This document shows, piece by piece, positions 26,450 through 33,976 of a DNA stretch of 64,000 nucleotides. Position numbers and translations under genes: made by a program. Each line of letters begins with the position of its first letter. The stretch's first letter is position 1. The notes beneath the pieces were generated by a model. It was not told where the DNA came from and did not search any database. It was given only the letters and a program-made list of their open reading frames with translations. Source of the stretch: Achromobacter insolitus (GTDB lineage Bacteria > Pseudomonadota > Gammaproteobacteria > Burkholderiales > Burkholderiaceae_B); contig NZ_NJIF01000003.1 of the NCBI RefSeq assembly GCF_002209555.1, positions 682,001 to 746,000 of the forward strand, written 5' to 3'.

Positions 26450-26477
26450 GTCCGGCGCGGCCGCCGCCGCGCCGGAC
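26450..26477. other. Intercistronic hairpin between xsc and pta
   Basis: GTCCGGCGCG (26450-26459) and CGCGCCGGAC (26468-26477) form a perfect 10-bp stem with an 8-nt loop in the 83-bp xsc-pta gap. There is no T-tract in the direction of transcription, so a role in mRNA processing or stability is more likely than termination. Confidence 0.5.
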
Positions 26478-26486
26478 GCGTCGAGA

Positions 26487-28298
26487 TCAGCGCTTGGCGG
26501 GATCGATCGACAGCGGTACCTCGCCCGGATGGAACGGCTGGTTCACGTATTGCTTGTACTTATCCAGGAAACGCACCGGCTGCTTGAGGGCGTCGCGGCG
26601 GAACGGATCGCCCAGTTCCTGGCTGACCATCATTTCCAGCACGGTGGTCTTGCCTTCGGACTGTGCCTTGCATGCGGCCTGCAAGGCGGCGCCGACCTGG
26701 TCGGCGTGTTCCACCCGTATGCCTTCCGCGCCCATGGCGCGCGCCAGTTCGGAGAAGTTCGGATTCTTCAGGTTGCTGCCGACGAAGCGGCGGCCATAGA
26801 AGTCCACCTGGTTCTTCTTTTCGGCGCCCCATTGGCCGTTGTGGAACACCACGGCCGTCACCGGAATCTTCTCCCGCACGCAGGTCAGCAGTTCCTGGAA
26901 GCTCATGCACCAGGCGCCGTCGCCGACATAGGCCACGGCTGGCCGGTCGGGCCGTCCGAGCTTGGCGCCGATCAGCGCCGGCAAGGCATAGCCGCAGTTG
27001 CCGAAGCTCATGGCGGCCAGCATGGAATTCGGCTCGTCAAAGCGCAGGTAGCTGTTGGACACCGAGCAGATATTGCCGATGTCCGTGGACACCATCACGT
27101 GCTTGGGCATGGCGCGTTCCAGTTCGCGCAGCATGCGCCGCGGATGCATGCGGCCGCCTCCATGTTCGATAATGTCCAGGCTCCAGTCGTCGCGTTCGTG
27201 CGACCAGCTGTCCAGCTCTTTTTCCCACTCGGCCTTTTGCGCCGCGATCTGCTCGCCGCGCCCGCCCTTGGTGCCCGCGCACGCCACTTCGCGTCCCTTG
27301 AGCTTGGCCGTCAGCGCCGCCGCGGCGGGCTTGGCGTCGCCGCAGATGCCTACCGACACCGGGCGCACCAGCCCGAGCATGCGGTGATCGGCGTCCACCT
27401 GGATGATGCGCGCGCCTTGAGGCCAGTAGTCCAGCCCGTGCTGCGGCAGCGTGCCGAACGGCCCCAGGCGCGTGCCCAACGCCAGCACGACGTCGGCCTG
27501 CGCCAACAGTTTCATGCCGGCTTTGGCGCCCTGGTAACCCAGGGGACCGCACCACAGAGGGTGGCTGGCCGGGAAGGCGTCGTTGTGCAGGTAGCTGGTG
27601 ACGACCGGCGCGCCCAGCAGTTCGGCCAAGGCCACGCACTCAGCCTGGCCGTCCGAAAACAGCACGCCCCCGCCCGCCACGATGACGGGAAACTTGGCCT
27701 GCGCCAGCATCTGCGCCGCCGCTTCGAGATCCTCCTCGGAACCCGGACCGCGACGAATCCGGCGCGGCTCGGGAATGGCCACGTCGATCTCGCCATAGAA
27801 ATAATCGCGCGGGATGTTCAGTTGCGTGGGACCGCGTTCGGCCAGCGCATTGTCGAACGCCTTGGCGGTGAATTCAGCCATGCGGTCCGGCCGGTTCACG
27901 TGAGCCTGGTACTTGGTGATGCGCGAGAAGATCGGCAACTGCTCGGTCTCCTGGAATCCGCCCAGCCCCATCCCCGAGGTACCGGTCTCGGGCGTGATCG
28001 CCACGACCGGACTGTGCGCCCAGTACGCCGCGGCCACGCCGGTCACGAAATTAGTGATGCCCGGGCCATTCTGCGCAATGCAGACGCCATGACGGCCGGT
28101 CACGCGTGAATAGCCGTCGGCCATATGCGCGGCACCTTGTTCGTGCACCGTGGGCACGAAGCGGATACCCGCCGCCGGAAACAGGTCCAGCGCGTCCATG
28201 AAGGCCGAGCCGACAATGCCGAAAACGTCCTTGACGCCCTGGGCGACCAGCGTTTCGACAAACGCCTCGCTGGGGGTCATGTGTTGCTTGCTGCTCAT
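26487..28298 (-). CDS. xsc: Sulfoacetaldehyde acetyltransferase
   Basis: A 603-residue thiamine-diphosphate enzyme, the usual Xsc length. It converts sulfoacetaldehyde plus phosphate to acetyl phosphate and sulfite, the desulfonation step in taurine and related sulfonate breakdown. Xsc hallmarks include PSEAFVETLVAQGVKDVFGI, FVPTVHEQGAAHMADGYSRV, ITPETGTSGMGLGGFQETEQ and QLNIPRDYFYGEIDV. The ThDP motif GDGAWCMSFQELLTCVREKI lies near the C-terminal third. AGGAGAG precedes ATG 28298 by 7 nt. It is followed by pta and divergent from an IclR regulator. Identification is firm. Confidence 0.96.
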   Translation of the reverse strand: MSSKQHMTPSEAFVETLVAQGVKDVFGIVGSAFMDALDLFPAAGIRFVPTVHEQGAAHMADGYSRVTGRHGVCIAQNGPGITNFVTGVAAAYWAHSPVVAITPETGTSGMGLGGFQETEQLPIFSRITKYQAHVNRPDRMAEFTAKAFDNALAERGPTQLNIPRDYFYGEIDVAIPEPRRIRRGPGSEEDLEAAAQMLAQAKFPVIVAGGGVLFSDGQAECVALAELLGAPVVTSYLHNDAFPASHPLWCGPLGYQGAKAGMKLLAQADVVLALGTRLGPFGTLPQHGLDYWPQGARIIQVDADHRMLGLVRPVSVGICGDAKPAAAALTAKLKGREVACAGTKGGRGEQIAAQKAEWEKELDSWSHERDDWSLDIIEHGGGRMHPRRMLRELERAMPKHVMVSTDIGNICSVSNSYLRFDEPNSMLAAMSFGNCGYALPALIGAKLGRPDRPAVAYVGDGAWCMSFQELLTCVREKIPVTAVVFHNGQWGAEKKNQVDFYGRRFVGSNLKNPNFSELARAMGAEGIRVEHADQVGAALQAACKAQSEGKTTVLEMMVSQELGDPFRRDALKQPVRFLDKYKQYVNQPFHPGEVPLSIDPAKR

Positions 28299-28458
28299 GG
28301 TCTCTCTCCTGGCAGGCCGGCGGTGTCGGATTGCATCTGGGCCGGCATGATCCGATACTGCAGCAGAAACCTTGCGCTTCCCAGCCCACAGCGTTTCATT
28401 TTCTGCAAAATCCGTGCGAGGATGCGCAGCAAGCCGCTGAATCTTCAATTATTGAAAG
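28299..28458. promoter_or_regulatory. xsc / iclR divergent promoter region with palindromes
   Basis: The 160-bp gap holds TTCAAT-T-ATTGAA (28444-28456), a perfect 13-bp palindrome ending 2 bp before the IclR start, and ATTTT-CTGC-AAAAT (28397-28410). IclR regulators bind such short palindromes and often repress themselves. The first site would block IclR translation start or transcription; the second is placed to control xsc. Function is inferred. Confidence 0.5.
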
Positions 28459-29217
28459 ATGAAAGACGAATCCTCCGCAGCGCTGCGCGCGCTGACCCTG
28501 CTGGAACAGGTCGCCCGCTCCGGGCAGCCGGTATCGCTGGCCGCGTTGACGGACGCCACTGGCCTGCCCAAACCTTCCGTGCTGCGCATCCTGTCGCGCC
28601 TCGTAGACGCCGGCATGCTGCTGCGCGAACCCGCCGGCAAGAGCTACGTCAGCGGCCCGCGCCTGAGCGCGTTGGCGCGCGACACGCTGCTGAACTCACC
28701 GCTGCGCGGCGAGCGGCACCGCATCCTGGACAGCCTGGTCGATGAAATCGGCGAAACCTGTAACTGCACCATGCTGGACGGCGACGAAGTCATCTACCTG
28801 GACCGCGTCGAGACCGCCTGGCCGCTGAGGGTGAACCTGCAATCGGGTTCGCGCGTGCCCCTGCATTGCTCGGCCAGCGGCAAACTCTTCCTGGCCCACA
28901 TGCGGCGCGAAGCGCGCCAGCGCCTCCTCGCGGCCGCGCCCCTCCCGCGCTATACGCCGAACACGCTGTGCGACGTCTCCGCGCTGGAGCAGGAATTGCG
29001 CACCATCAAGAAAGAAGGCGCCAGCTTCGACCGCGAGGAATTCCTGCTGGGCATCGTCTGCATGGCGGTACCCATCCTGCACGGCACCCGCGCCATCGCC
29101 GCCGTCGCCCTGCACGCGCCGATAGCCCGGCTGTCCATCGAAGGCGCGCGCGCCTGGTTGCCTCGCATGCAGGAAGCCGCAAGGGCGCTGGCCGGTACCT
29201 ACGAACCCCAGGCCTAG
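28459..29217 (+). CDS. IclR-family transcriptional regulator (of the xsc operon)
   Basis: A 252-residue IclR protein. It has an N-terminal winged helix (ALRALTLLEQVARSGQPVSL, GLPKPSVLRILSRLVDAGML) and a C-terminal GAF-like effector domain (IGETCNCTMLDGDEVIYLDR, PLHCSASGKLFLAHM, SFDREEFLLGIVCMAVPI). It is divergent from xsc, so it probably controls xsc-pta and the importer genes behind them. No clear Shine-Dalgarno precedes ATG 28459; a palindrome covers that area. Effector unknown. Confidence 0.92.
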   Translation: MKDESSAALRALTLLEQVARSGQPVSLAALTDATGLPKPSVLRILSRLVDAGMLLREPAGKSYVSGPRLSALARDTLLNSPLRGERHRILDSLVDEIGETCNCTMLDGDEVIYLDRVETAWPLRVNLQSGSRVPLHCSASGKLFLAHMRREARQRLLAAAPLPRYTPNTLCDVSALEQELRTIKKEGASFDREEFLLGIVCMAVPILHGTRAIAAVALHAPIARLSIEGARAWLPRMQEAARALAGTYEPQA

Positions 29218-29367
29218 GCCGGCCGGCTCCGTTTCCTCGGGCATCGCCATTCTTTTGCAGGCCGCGCGGACTGCAGGCATTACACTCTTGGGCGTATGCG
29301 GTTTCCCCAACCGCCCCTTTCTTTTGCCGCCAGGCCGACGCCGGGCAGAAAGCGACTCTCTCTTACC

Positions 29368-30756
29368 GTGACCGACACTTCCTTTACCTCCCTGCCCCTG
29401 CTCCCCGCCCTGCTCGATAATCTGAAGAGCCTGGGTTTCGAGCAGATGACGCCCATCCAGGCTCAGAGCCTGCCGCTCATCCTGGAAGGCCGCGACCTCA
29501 TCGCGCAGGCCAAGACCGGCAGCGGCAAGACTGCGGCCTTCGGCCTGGGCGTGCTGCAAAAGCTCGATCCCACGCGCTTGACTCCGCAGGCGCTGCTGCT
29601 GTGCCCCACGCGTGAACTGGCGGACCAGGTCGCGCAAGAGCTGCGCCGGCTGGCGCGCCAGATTGCCAACGTCAAGATCCTGACCCTTTGCGGCGGCGCC
29701 GCCGCCCGTCCGCAGGCCGAATCGCTGGCGCGCGGCGCGCATCTGGTGGTGGGCACCCCTGGGCGCATCCAGGATCACCTGGCGCGCGGCAGCCTGGACT
29801 TGTCCGGCCTGAATACGCTGGTGCTGGACGAGGCCGACCGCATGGTCGACATGGGCTTTTATGACGACATCGTGGCGATCGCCTCGCATTGCCCCACCAA
29901 GCGTCAGACCTTGCTGTTCTCGGCAACCTATCCCGACAACATCCGCAAGCTCAGCGCCCGCTTCCTGCGCAACCCGGCCGAGGTCAAGGTCGAAGCCTTG
30001 CACGATGCGAGCCGCATCGAGCAGATCTTCTACGAGATCGACGAGCGCGAGCGCCTGGACGCGGTCGCCCGCCTGCTGGCGCATTTCCGCCCGGAATCCA
30101 CCCTGGCCTTCTGCAATACCAAGATCCGCAGCCACGACCTGGTCGAACGCCTGCAAGCCGAAGGCATCAGCGCCCAGGCGCTCAACGGCGACCTGGAACA
30201 GCGCGAGCGCGATGAAATCCTGATCCAGTTCGCCAACCGCAGCTGTGCCGTCCTGGTAGCCACCGACGTGGCCGCGCGTGGCCTGGATATCCAGAACCTC
30301 GGCGCAGTCATCAATGTGGACGTGACCAAGGACACCGAGGTCCACGTGCATCGCATCGGCCGCAGCGGTCGCGGCGAACAGAAAGGCCTGGCGCTCAGCC
30401 TGTGCTCGCCAGAGGAAATGCGCTGGGCGAACCTGATCGAGCAATACCAGGGAGCGCCGCTGGTGTGGGGCGACATCAAGGCGCTGCGGCCCAAGGCGGA
30501 CCGCCCCCTGCGCGCGCCCATGATCACCCTCTGCATCCAGGGCGGCAAGAAAGACAAGCTGCGTCCCGGCGATCTTCTGGGCGCCCTGACCGGCGACGGC
30601 GGCCTGACATTCGAACAGGTCGGCAAGATCAACATTACCGAATTCACGTCTTACGTCGCGCTGGACCGCCAGATTGCCAAGCAGGCCTTCTCGCGCTTGT
30701 CCAACAGCAACATCAAGGGCCGGCGCTTCCGCATGCGCTACCTGGAGGAATTCTGA
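29368..30756 (+). CDS. dbpA: DEAD-box ATP-dependent RNA helicase DbpA
   Basis: A DEAD-box helicase of 462 residues from GTG 29368. Q motif (GFEQMTPIQAQSLP), Walker A AKTGSGKTAA, motif II LDEADRMVDMGF, motif III SATYP and motif VI HRIGRSGRG are intact. The C-terminal DbpA RNA-binding domain (IQGGKKDKLRPGDLLGAL, GKINITEFTSYVALDR) targets 23S rRNA hairpin 92, so it acts in large-subunit assembly. GTG 29368 gives the N-terminus expected from E. coli DbpA; an in-frame ATG at 29296 would add 24 poorly conserved residues. Confidence 0.93.
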   Translation: MTDTSFTSLPLLPALLDNLKSLGFEQMTPIQAQSLPLILEGRDLIAQAKTGSGKTAAFGLGVLQKLDPTRLTPQALLLCPTRELADQVAQELRRLARQIANVKILTLCGGAAARPQAESLARGAHLVVGTPGRIQDHLARGSLDLSGLNTLVLDEADRMVDMGFYDDIVAIASHCPTKRQTLLFSATYPDNIRKLSARFLRNPAEVKVEALHDASRIEQIFYEIDERERLDAVARLLAHFRPESTLAFCNTKIRSHDLVERLQAEGISAQALNGDLEQRERDEILIQFANRSCAVLVATDVAARGLDIQNLGAVINVDVTKDTEVHVHRIGRSGRGEQKGLALSLCSPEEMRWANLIEQYQGAPLVWGDIKALRPKADRPLRAPMITLCIQGGKKDKLRPGDLLGALTGDGGLTFEQVGKINITEFTSYVALDRQIAKQAFSRLSNSNIKGRRFRMRYLEEF

Positions 30757-30776
30757 ACCCGGCCCGCGACAAGAAC

Positions 30777-30806
30777 TTGATGATTTTGCTCGGGTTTTGC
30801 AATAAT
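30777..30806 (+). promoter_or_regulatory. Possible sigma-70 promoter of the DoxX gene
   Basis: TTGATG (30777-30782) and AATAAT (30801-30806) are separated by 18 bp, 117 bp before the DoxX start and after the dbpA stop. It is a reasonable -35/-10 pair in an otherwise GC-rich area; not proven. Confidence 0.35.
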
Positions 30807-30922
30807 GGCGCGGCCTGCCCTGGCGGCCGTCTTGCCCGCGATCATCGGGGCGCGGAACCAAAGGCTCACAACCTGTTCCAACGGCCGCGGTCCCCTTTCA
30901 ACCAATAGAAGAGAAACTCACC

Positions 30923-31330
30923 ATGATCAAATCCGACGACACCGGCAAGCTGATCCTGCGCCTGACCCTCGGTATTCTGATTCTGCTGCATGGCCTGTTC
31001 AAGCTGACCGGCGGCGGCGTCGGCGGCATCTCCGGCATGCTGTCCTCGCATGGCCTGCCGGGCTTCCTCGCCTATGGCGCCTATGTCGGCGAAATCCTCG
31101 CCCCTGTCCTGATCATCGTCGGCATCTACACCCGCCTGGGCGGCCTGCTGATCGCCATCAACATGGTCGTGGCCATCCTGCTGGCTCACTCGGGCCAGAT
31201 CAGCAGCCTGACCAACAACGGCGGCTGGGCGCTGGAACTGCAAGGCATGTTCCTGTTCACTGGCCTGGCCATCGCCTTCATGGGCGCCGGCCGCTTCAGC
31301 CTCGCCGGCAACGGCGGCCGCTGGAACTGA
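30923..31330 (+). CDS. DoxX-family membrane protein
   Basis: A 135-residue protein with four hydrophobic helices and the DoxX pattern: LRLTLGILILLHGLFKLTGG, GLPGFLAYGAYVGEILAPVL, YTRLGGLLIAINMVVAILLA, MFLFTGLAIAFMGAGRFSL. DoxX proteins are inner-membrane, sometimes tied to thiosulfate or quinone redox chemistry, but most have no assigned reaction. It appears monocistronic, with its own upstream promoter-like sequence and a downstream terminator. Confidence 0.9.
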   Translation: MIKSDDTGKLILRLTLGILILLHGLFKLTGGGVGGISGMLSSHGLPGFLAYGAYVGEILAPVLIIVGIYTRLGGLLIAINMVVAILLAHSGQISSLTNNGGWALELQGMFLFTGLAIAFMGAGRFSLAGNGGRWN

Positions 31331-31357
31331 CAGCCGTAACACGGCGATACGCGGAAC

Positions 31358-31390
31358 AAGGGGGTCGCCGAGGCGGCCCCCTTTGCTTTT
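31358..31390 (+). terminator. Intrinsic terminator after the DoxX gene
   Basis: AAGGGGGTCGCC (31358-31369) and GGCGGCCCCCTT (31372-31383) pair over 12 positions, with one T-G wobble, followed by TGCTTTT. It lies 27 bp after the DoxX stop. Confidence 0.75.
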
Positions 31391-31561
31391 GCGCGGACAT
31401 TGATACGAACGACATCGACGGTCACGCAGACGCAAACATCCGTCACCCGAAAGCTGTTTCGGAACGATTACAGTCCAGAACCCTGGAGACCCGCATGTGG
31501 CCTAATCCTGACGAGCGCAACAAAGGCGTGAGCCACGCCAGGCGCTCGGCAGGAGTCGCAA

Positions 31562-31726
31562 ATGAAAAAGAGTCTGTTGCTGATGCTGGCCATGGCCAGC
31601 GCCTTGACCGGATGCGTGGTCGTGCCCGCAAGGCCGGCCTATTACCGCCCCGCGCCCGTGTACTACACCCCGCATTATTACTACCCGGCATACCCAGCCC
31701 CTCATTACTACTATCGTGGCTATTGA
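31562..31726 (+). CDS. Tiny Tyr-rich lipoprotein
   Basis: A 54-residue open frame starting at ATG 31562, with AGGAG placed 6 nt upstream. The N-terminus MKKSLLLMLAMASALTGC is a clear lipoprotein signal with lipobox LTGC (Cys18). The mature part is only about 37 residues, rich in Tyr, Pro and His (YYYPAYPAPHYYYRGY). No function is known to me. It lies 30 bp before the YXWV-type protein gene in the same direction and probably shares its transcript. Both are exported and Tyr-rich, so they may act together at the envelope. Confidence 0.8.
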   Translation: MKKSLLLMLAMASALTGCVVVPARPAYYRPAPVYYTPHYYYPAYPAPHYYYRGY

Positions 31727-31756
31727 TCCGCGCGCCGATTGCGCCAAGGAAAGACC

Positions 31757-33310
31757 ATGAATACCTACTCCCGGATCCTCCGCCCACGCCCTTGGGTCGC
31801 CGCAGCCATGCTGGCGGCCTGTGCAGGCGCCGCCGCCCAGACCTACGCGCCGCCGCCCGCGCCCGCGGCCCCCGTCTATGACGACGGCGACCCGGCCAAC
31901 GCCAATCTGGCTCTGGTGGAGCGCAGTCCCCAACCGCCGCCACCGCTGCCCGTGTATGTCCAGCCACCCGCGCCCGCAGACGGCTACATGTGGGTGCCCG
32001 GCTACTGGGGCCTGAACCGCTACGGCTTTTTCTGGGTGCCCGGCGCTTGGGTGCTCGCGCCCTACCCTGGCGCGCTCTGGACGCCGGGCTATTGGGGGTT
32101 CAACAACGGCATCTACCTCTGGAATCCTGGCTATTGGGGCCCCCACGTGGGCTTCTATGGCGGAATCAATTACGGTTTCGGCTACAACGGCCTGGGCTAC
32201 GTGGGCGGCTACTGGAAACGCGACCGCTTCTACTACAACCGGTCCGTGACGAACGTGAACGTCACCCGCGTAACCAACGTCTATAACCACACCGTGGTGG
32301 TGAACAAAGTGGACAACCGCCGCGTCAGTTACCACGGCGGCCCGTCGGGTATCCGGCGCGATGCCGACCCCCGCGAACTCGCCGCGCGCAAGGAACGCCA
32401 TTCCCCGCAGACGGATGTCCAGCGCGGATACGTCCGCGATGCCGGCAACAACCGGGCGCAGTTCTACGACCATAACAAGGGGCGTCCGCCGCAGGCATTC
32501 GTCGACCATGGCAGGCCAGCGGAGGGGCAGCGTCCAGGCGATGGACGCGACGGCCGTGATTCGCCTCGCGGCAACGGGCGCGACAACCGCGGCGGCGAAC
32601 AGAACAATTTCGAGCGTGGTGACGCGCAACGCGGTCGCGATACGCCGCCCGGACAGCAAGGCCGCCCGCCTCAAGCGCAGGGCCAGCAGGCACGCGATCA
32701 ACAACGTGACCCGCAGGCCCAGCAACAGGCCCGCCAGCAACAGCAACGCGACCAGCAGGCCCAACAGCAGGCACGCCAGCAACAGCAACGCGACCAGCAG
32801 GCCCAGCAGCAAGCCCGCCAGCAACGCGACCAGCAGGCCCAGCAACAGGCGCGCCAGCAACAGCAACGCGACCAGCAGGCCCAGCAGCAGGCGCGCCAGC
32901 AACAGCAACGCGACCAGCAGGCCCAGCAGCAGGCACGCCAGCAACAGCAACGCGACCAGCAGGCCCAGCAGCAGGCACGCCAGCAACAGCAACGCGACCA
33001 GCAGGCCCAGCAGCAGGCACGCCAGCAACAGCAACGCGACCAGCAGGCCCAGCAGCAGGCACGCCAGCAACAGCAACGCGACCAGCAGGCCCAGCAACAG
33101 GCCCGCCAGCAACAGCAGCGCGACCAGCAGGCCCAGCAACAGGCCCGCCAGCAACAGCAGCGCGACCAGCAGGCCCAGCAGCAAGCCCGCCAGCAACAGC
33201 AACGCGACCAGCAGGCCCAGCAAGCACGTCAACAGGGCGGCGGCGACGGCCGTGGACGGGATCAGTCACGTGGCGACGGAAACGGTCGAGGTGGGCCAGG
33301 CCGAGACTAG
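31757..33310 (+). CDS. Exported YXWV-repeat protein with Gln/Arg-rich tandem-repeat tail
   Basis: A 517-residue secreted protein. Signal peptide (about residues 1-28, ending GAAA-QTYA) is followed by a domain with repeated Y-x-W-x-PGYW modules (GYMWVPGYWGLNRYG, FFWVPGAW, ALWTPGYWGF, IYLWNPGYWG). These are typical of a proteobacterial outer-envelope family of unknown function. After a linker (residues about 200-320) a 12-unit array of QQQQRDQQAQQQAR runs almost to the end. I chose ATG 31757 because AAGGA lies 6 nt upstream. The tail is low-complexity, probably extended or coiled-coil, and its length may vary between strains. Confidence 0.85.
   Translation: MNTYSRILRPRPWVAAAMLAACAGAAAQTYAPPPAPAAPVYDDGDPANANLALVERSPQPPPPLPVYVQPPAPADGYMWVPGYWGLNRYGFFWVPGAWVLAPYPGALWTPGYWGFNNGIYLWNPGYWGPHVGFYGGINYGFGYNGLGYVGGYWKRDRFYYNRSVTNVNVTRVTNVYNHTVVVNKVDNRRVSYHGGPSGIRRDADPRELAARKERHSPQTDVQRGYVRDAGNNRAQFYDHNKGRPPQAFVDHGRPAEGQRPGDGRDGRDSPRGNGRDNRGGEQNNFERGDAQRGRDTPPGQQGRPPQAQGQQARDQQRDPQAQQQARQQQQRDQQAQQQARQQQQRDQQAQQQARQQRDQQAQQQARQQQQRDQQAQQQARQQQQRDQQAQQQARQQQQRDQQAQQQARQQQQRDQQAQQQARQQQQRDQQAQQQARQQQQRDQQAQQQARQQQQRDQQAQQQARQQQQRDQQAQQQARQQQQRDQQAQQARQQGGGDGRGRDQSRGDGNGRGGPGRD
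32735..33229 (+). repeat. In-frame 42-bp minisatellite, 12 units
   Basis: Twelve head-to-tail units encode QQQQRDQQAQQQAR: ten of 42 bp, one of 36 bp (32819-32854) and a last one of 39 bp (33191-33229). A half unit precedes at 32714-32734. All length changes are multiples of three, so the frame is kept. Several units are identical at the DNA level, indicating recent expansion by slippage or recombination. Confidence 0.95.
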
Positions 33311-33408
33311 GACCGACATCGTCCGCGGGCGGCTTGCTGGACCCTCGCCGCCCGCGGGGCTACAGTAGGCCTGTTCCCGCGACGCCCCCGAGATTTCTGG
33401 AGATTCCG

Positions 33409-33945
33409 ATGAAGCGCATTGCCCCTTGGTTGTTGCTCTGCGGCCTGCTGGCCGGCCCCTCGGCCCAGGCCGCGCTGGATGTGGGCGCCCCGGCGCCTGA
33501 CTTCAGCACTCAGGCATCACTGGGTGGCAAGGTATATACCTTCTCGTTGAGCGAAGCGCTCAAGCAAGGCCCGGTCGTCCTGTATTTCTTTCCCGCCGCA
33601 TTCACCCAGGGCTGCACGATAGAAGCGCACAACTTCGCCGAGGCCACGGACGAGTACAAGTCCCTGGGCGCCACCGTGATCGGCGTATCGACCGACAACA
33701 TCGACACCCTCAACAAGTTCTCGGTCAGCGAGTGCCGTGGCAAATTCGCGGTTGCCGCCGACGGCGACGGCAAGATCATGAAGTCCTATGACGCCGTACA
33801 CGACAAGCGTCCCGAATACGCGCAGCGAATCTCGTATGTGATCTCACCGCAAGGCAAGATCCTGTACGAATACACCGACATGAATCCGGATTCCCACGTG
33901 GCCAACACGATGCGCGCGCTGCGCGACTGGAAGGCCAGGCAGTAA
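33409..33945 (+). CDS. Periplasmic peroxiredoxin (AhpC/TSA, Bcp-like)
   Basis: A 178-residue protein with a signal peptide (MKRIAPWLLLCGLLAGPSAQ, cut after AQA) and a peroxiredoxin domain: GAPAPDFSTQASLGGKVYTF, the peroxidatic Cys in FFPAAFTQGCTIEAHNF, and VIGVSTDNIDTLNKFS with SECRGKFAVAADGDG, which carries a second Cys. It reduces peroxides in the periplasm using a thiol partner. TGGAG precedes ATG 33409 by 6 nt. Convergent with the CaiB-type gene. Confidence 0.9.
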   Translation: MKRIAPWLLLCGLLAGPSAQAALDVGAPAPDFSTQASLGGKVYTFSLSEALKQGPVVLYFFPAAFTQGCTIEAHNFAEATDEYKSLGATVIGVSTDNIDTLNKFSVSECRGKFAVAADGDGKIMKSYDAVHDKRPEYAQRISYVISPQGKILYEYTDMNPDSHVANTMRALRDWKARQ

Positions 33946-33949
33946 GGAG

Positions 33950-33976
33950 CTAGTGGCGGGTTGCCCCGCACACTAG
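33950..33976. terminator. Hairpin between convergent genes
   Basis: CTAGTG-GCGGG (33950-33960) pairs with CCCCGC and CACTAG (33964-33976) with a one-base bulge. It spans the gap between the peroxiredoxin and CaiB-type stops and covers the latter stop codon. No T-tract, so a weak or Rho-assisted bidirectional terminator is likely. Confidence 0.45.

Noticed and set aside
29296-29367. Upstream ATG start of dbpA
   Set aside because: The extra 24 residues are unlike DbpA N-termini; GTG 29368 gives the expected start, although the ribosome site is weak in both cases.
32735-33229. CRISPR-like regular repetition
   Set aside because: Units are contiguous, in frame and lack spacers; it is a coding minisatellite.
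31502-33232. Long minus-strand open frame of 576 codons rich in Leu opposite the YXWV protein
   Set aside because: It is produced by the tandem repeat read in antisense (LLLGLLVALLLLA units). The plus strand has the Shine-Dalgarno, signal peptide and family domain.
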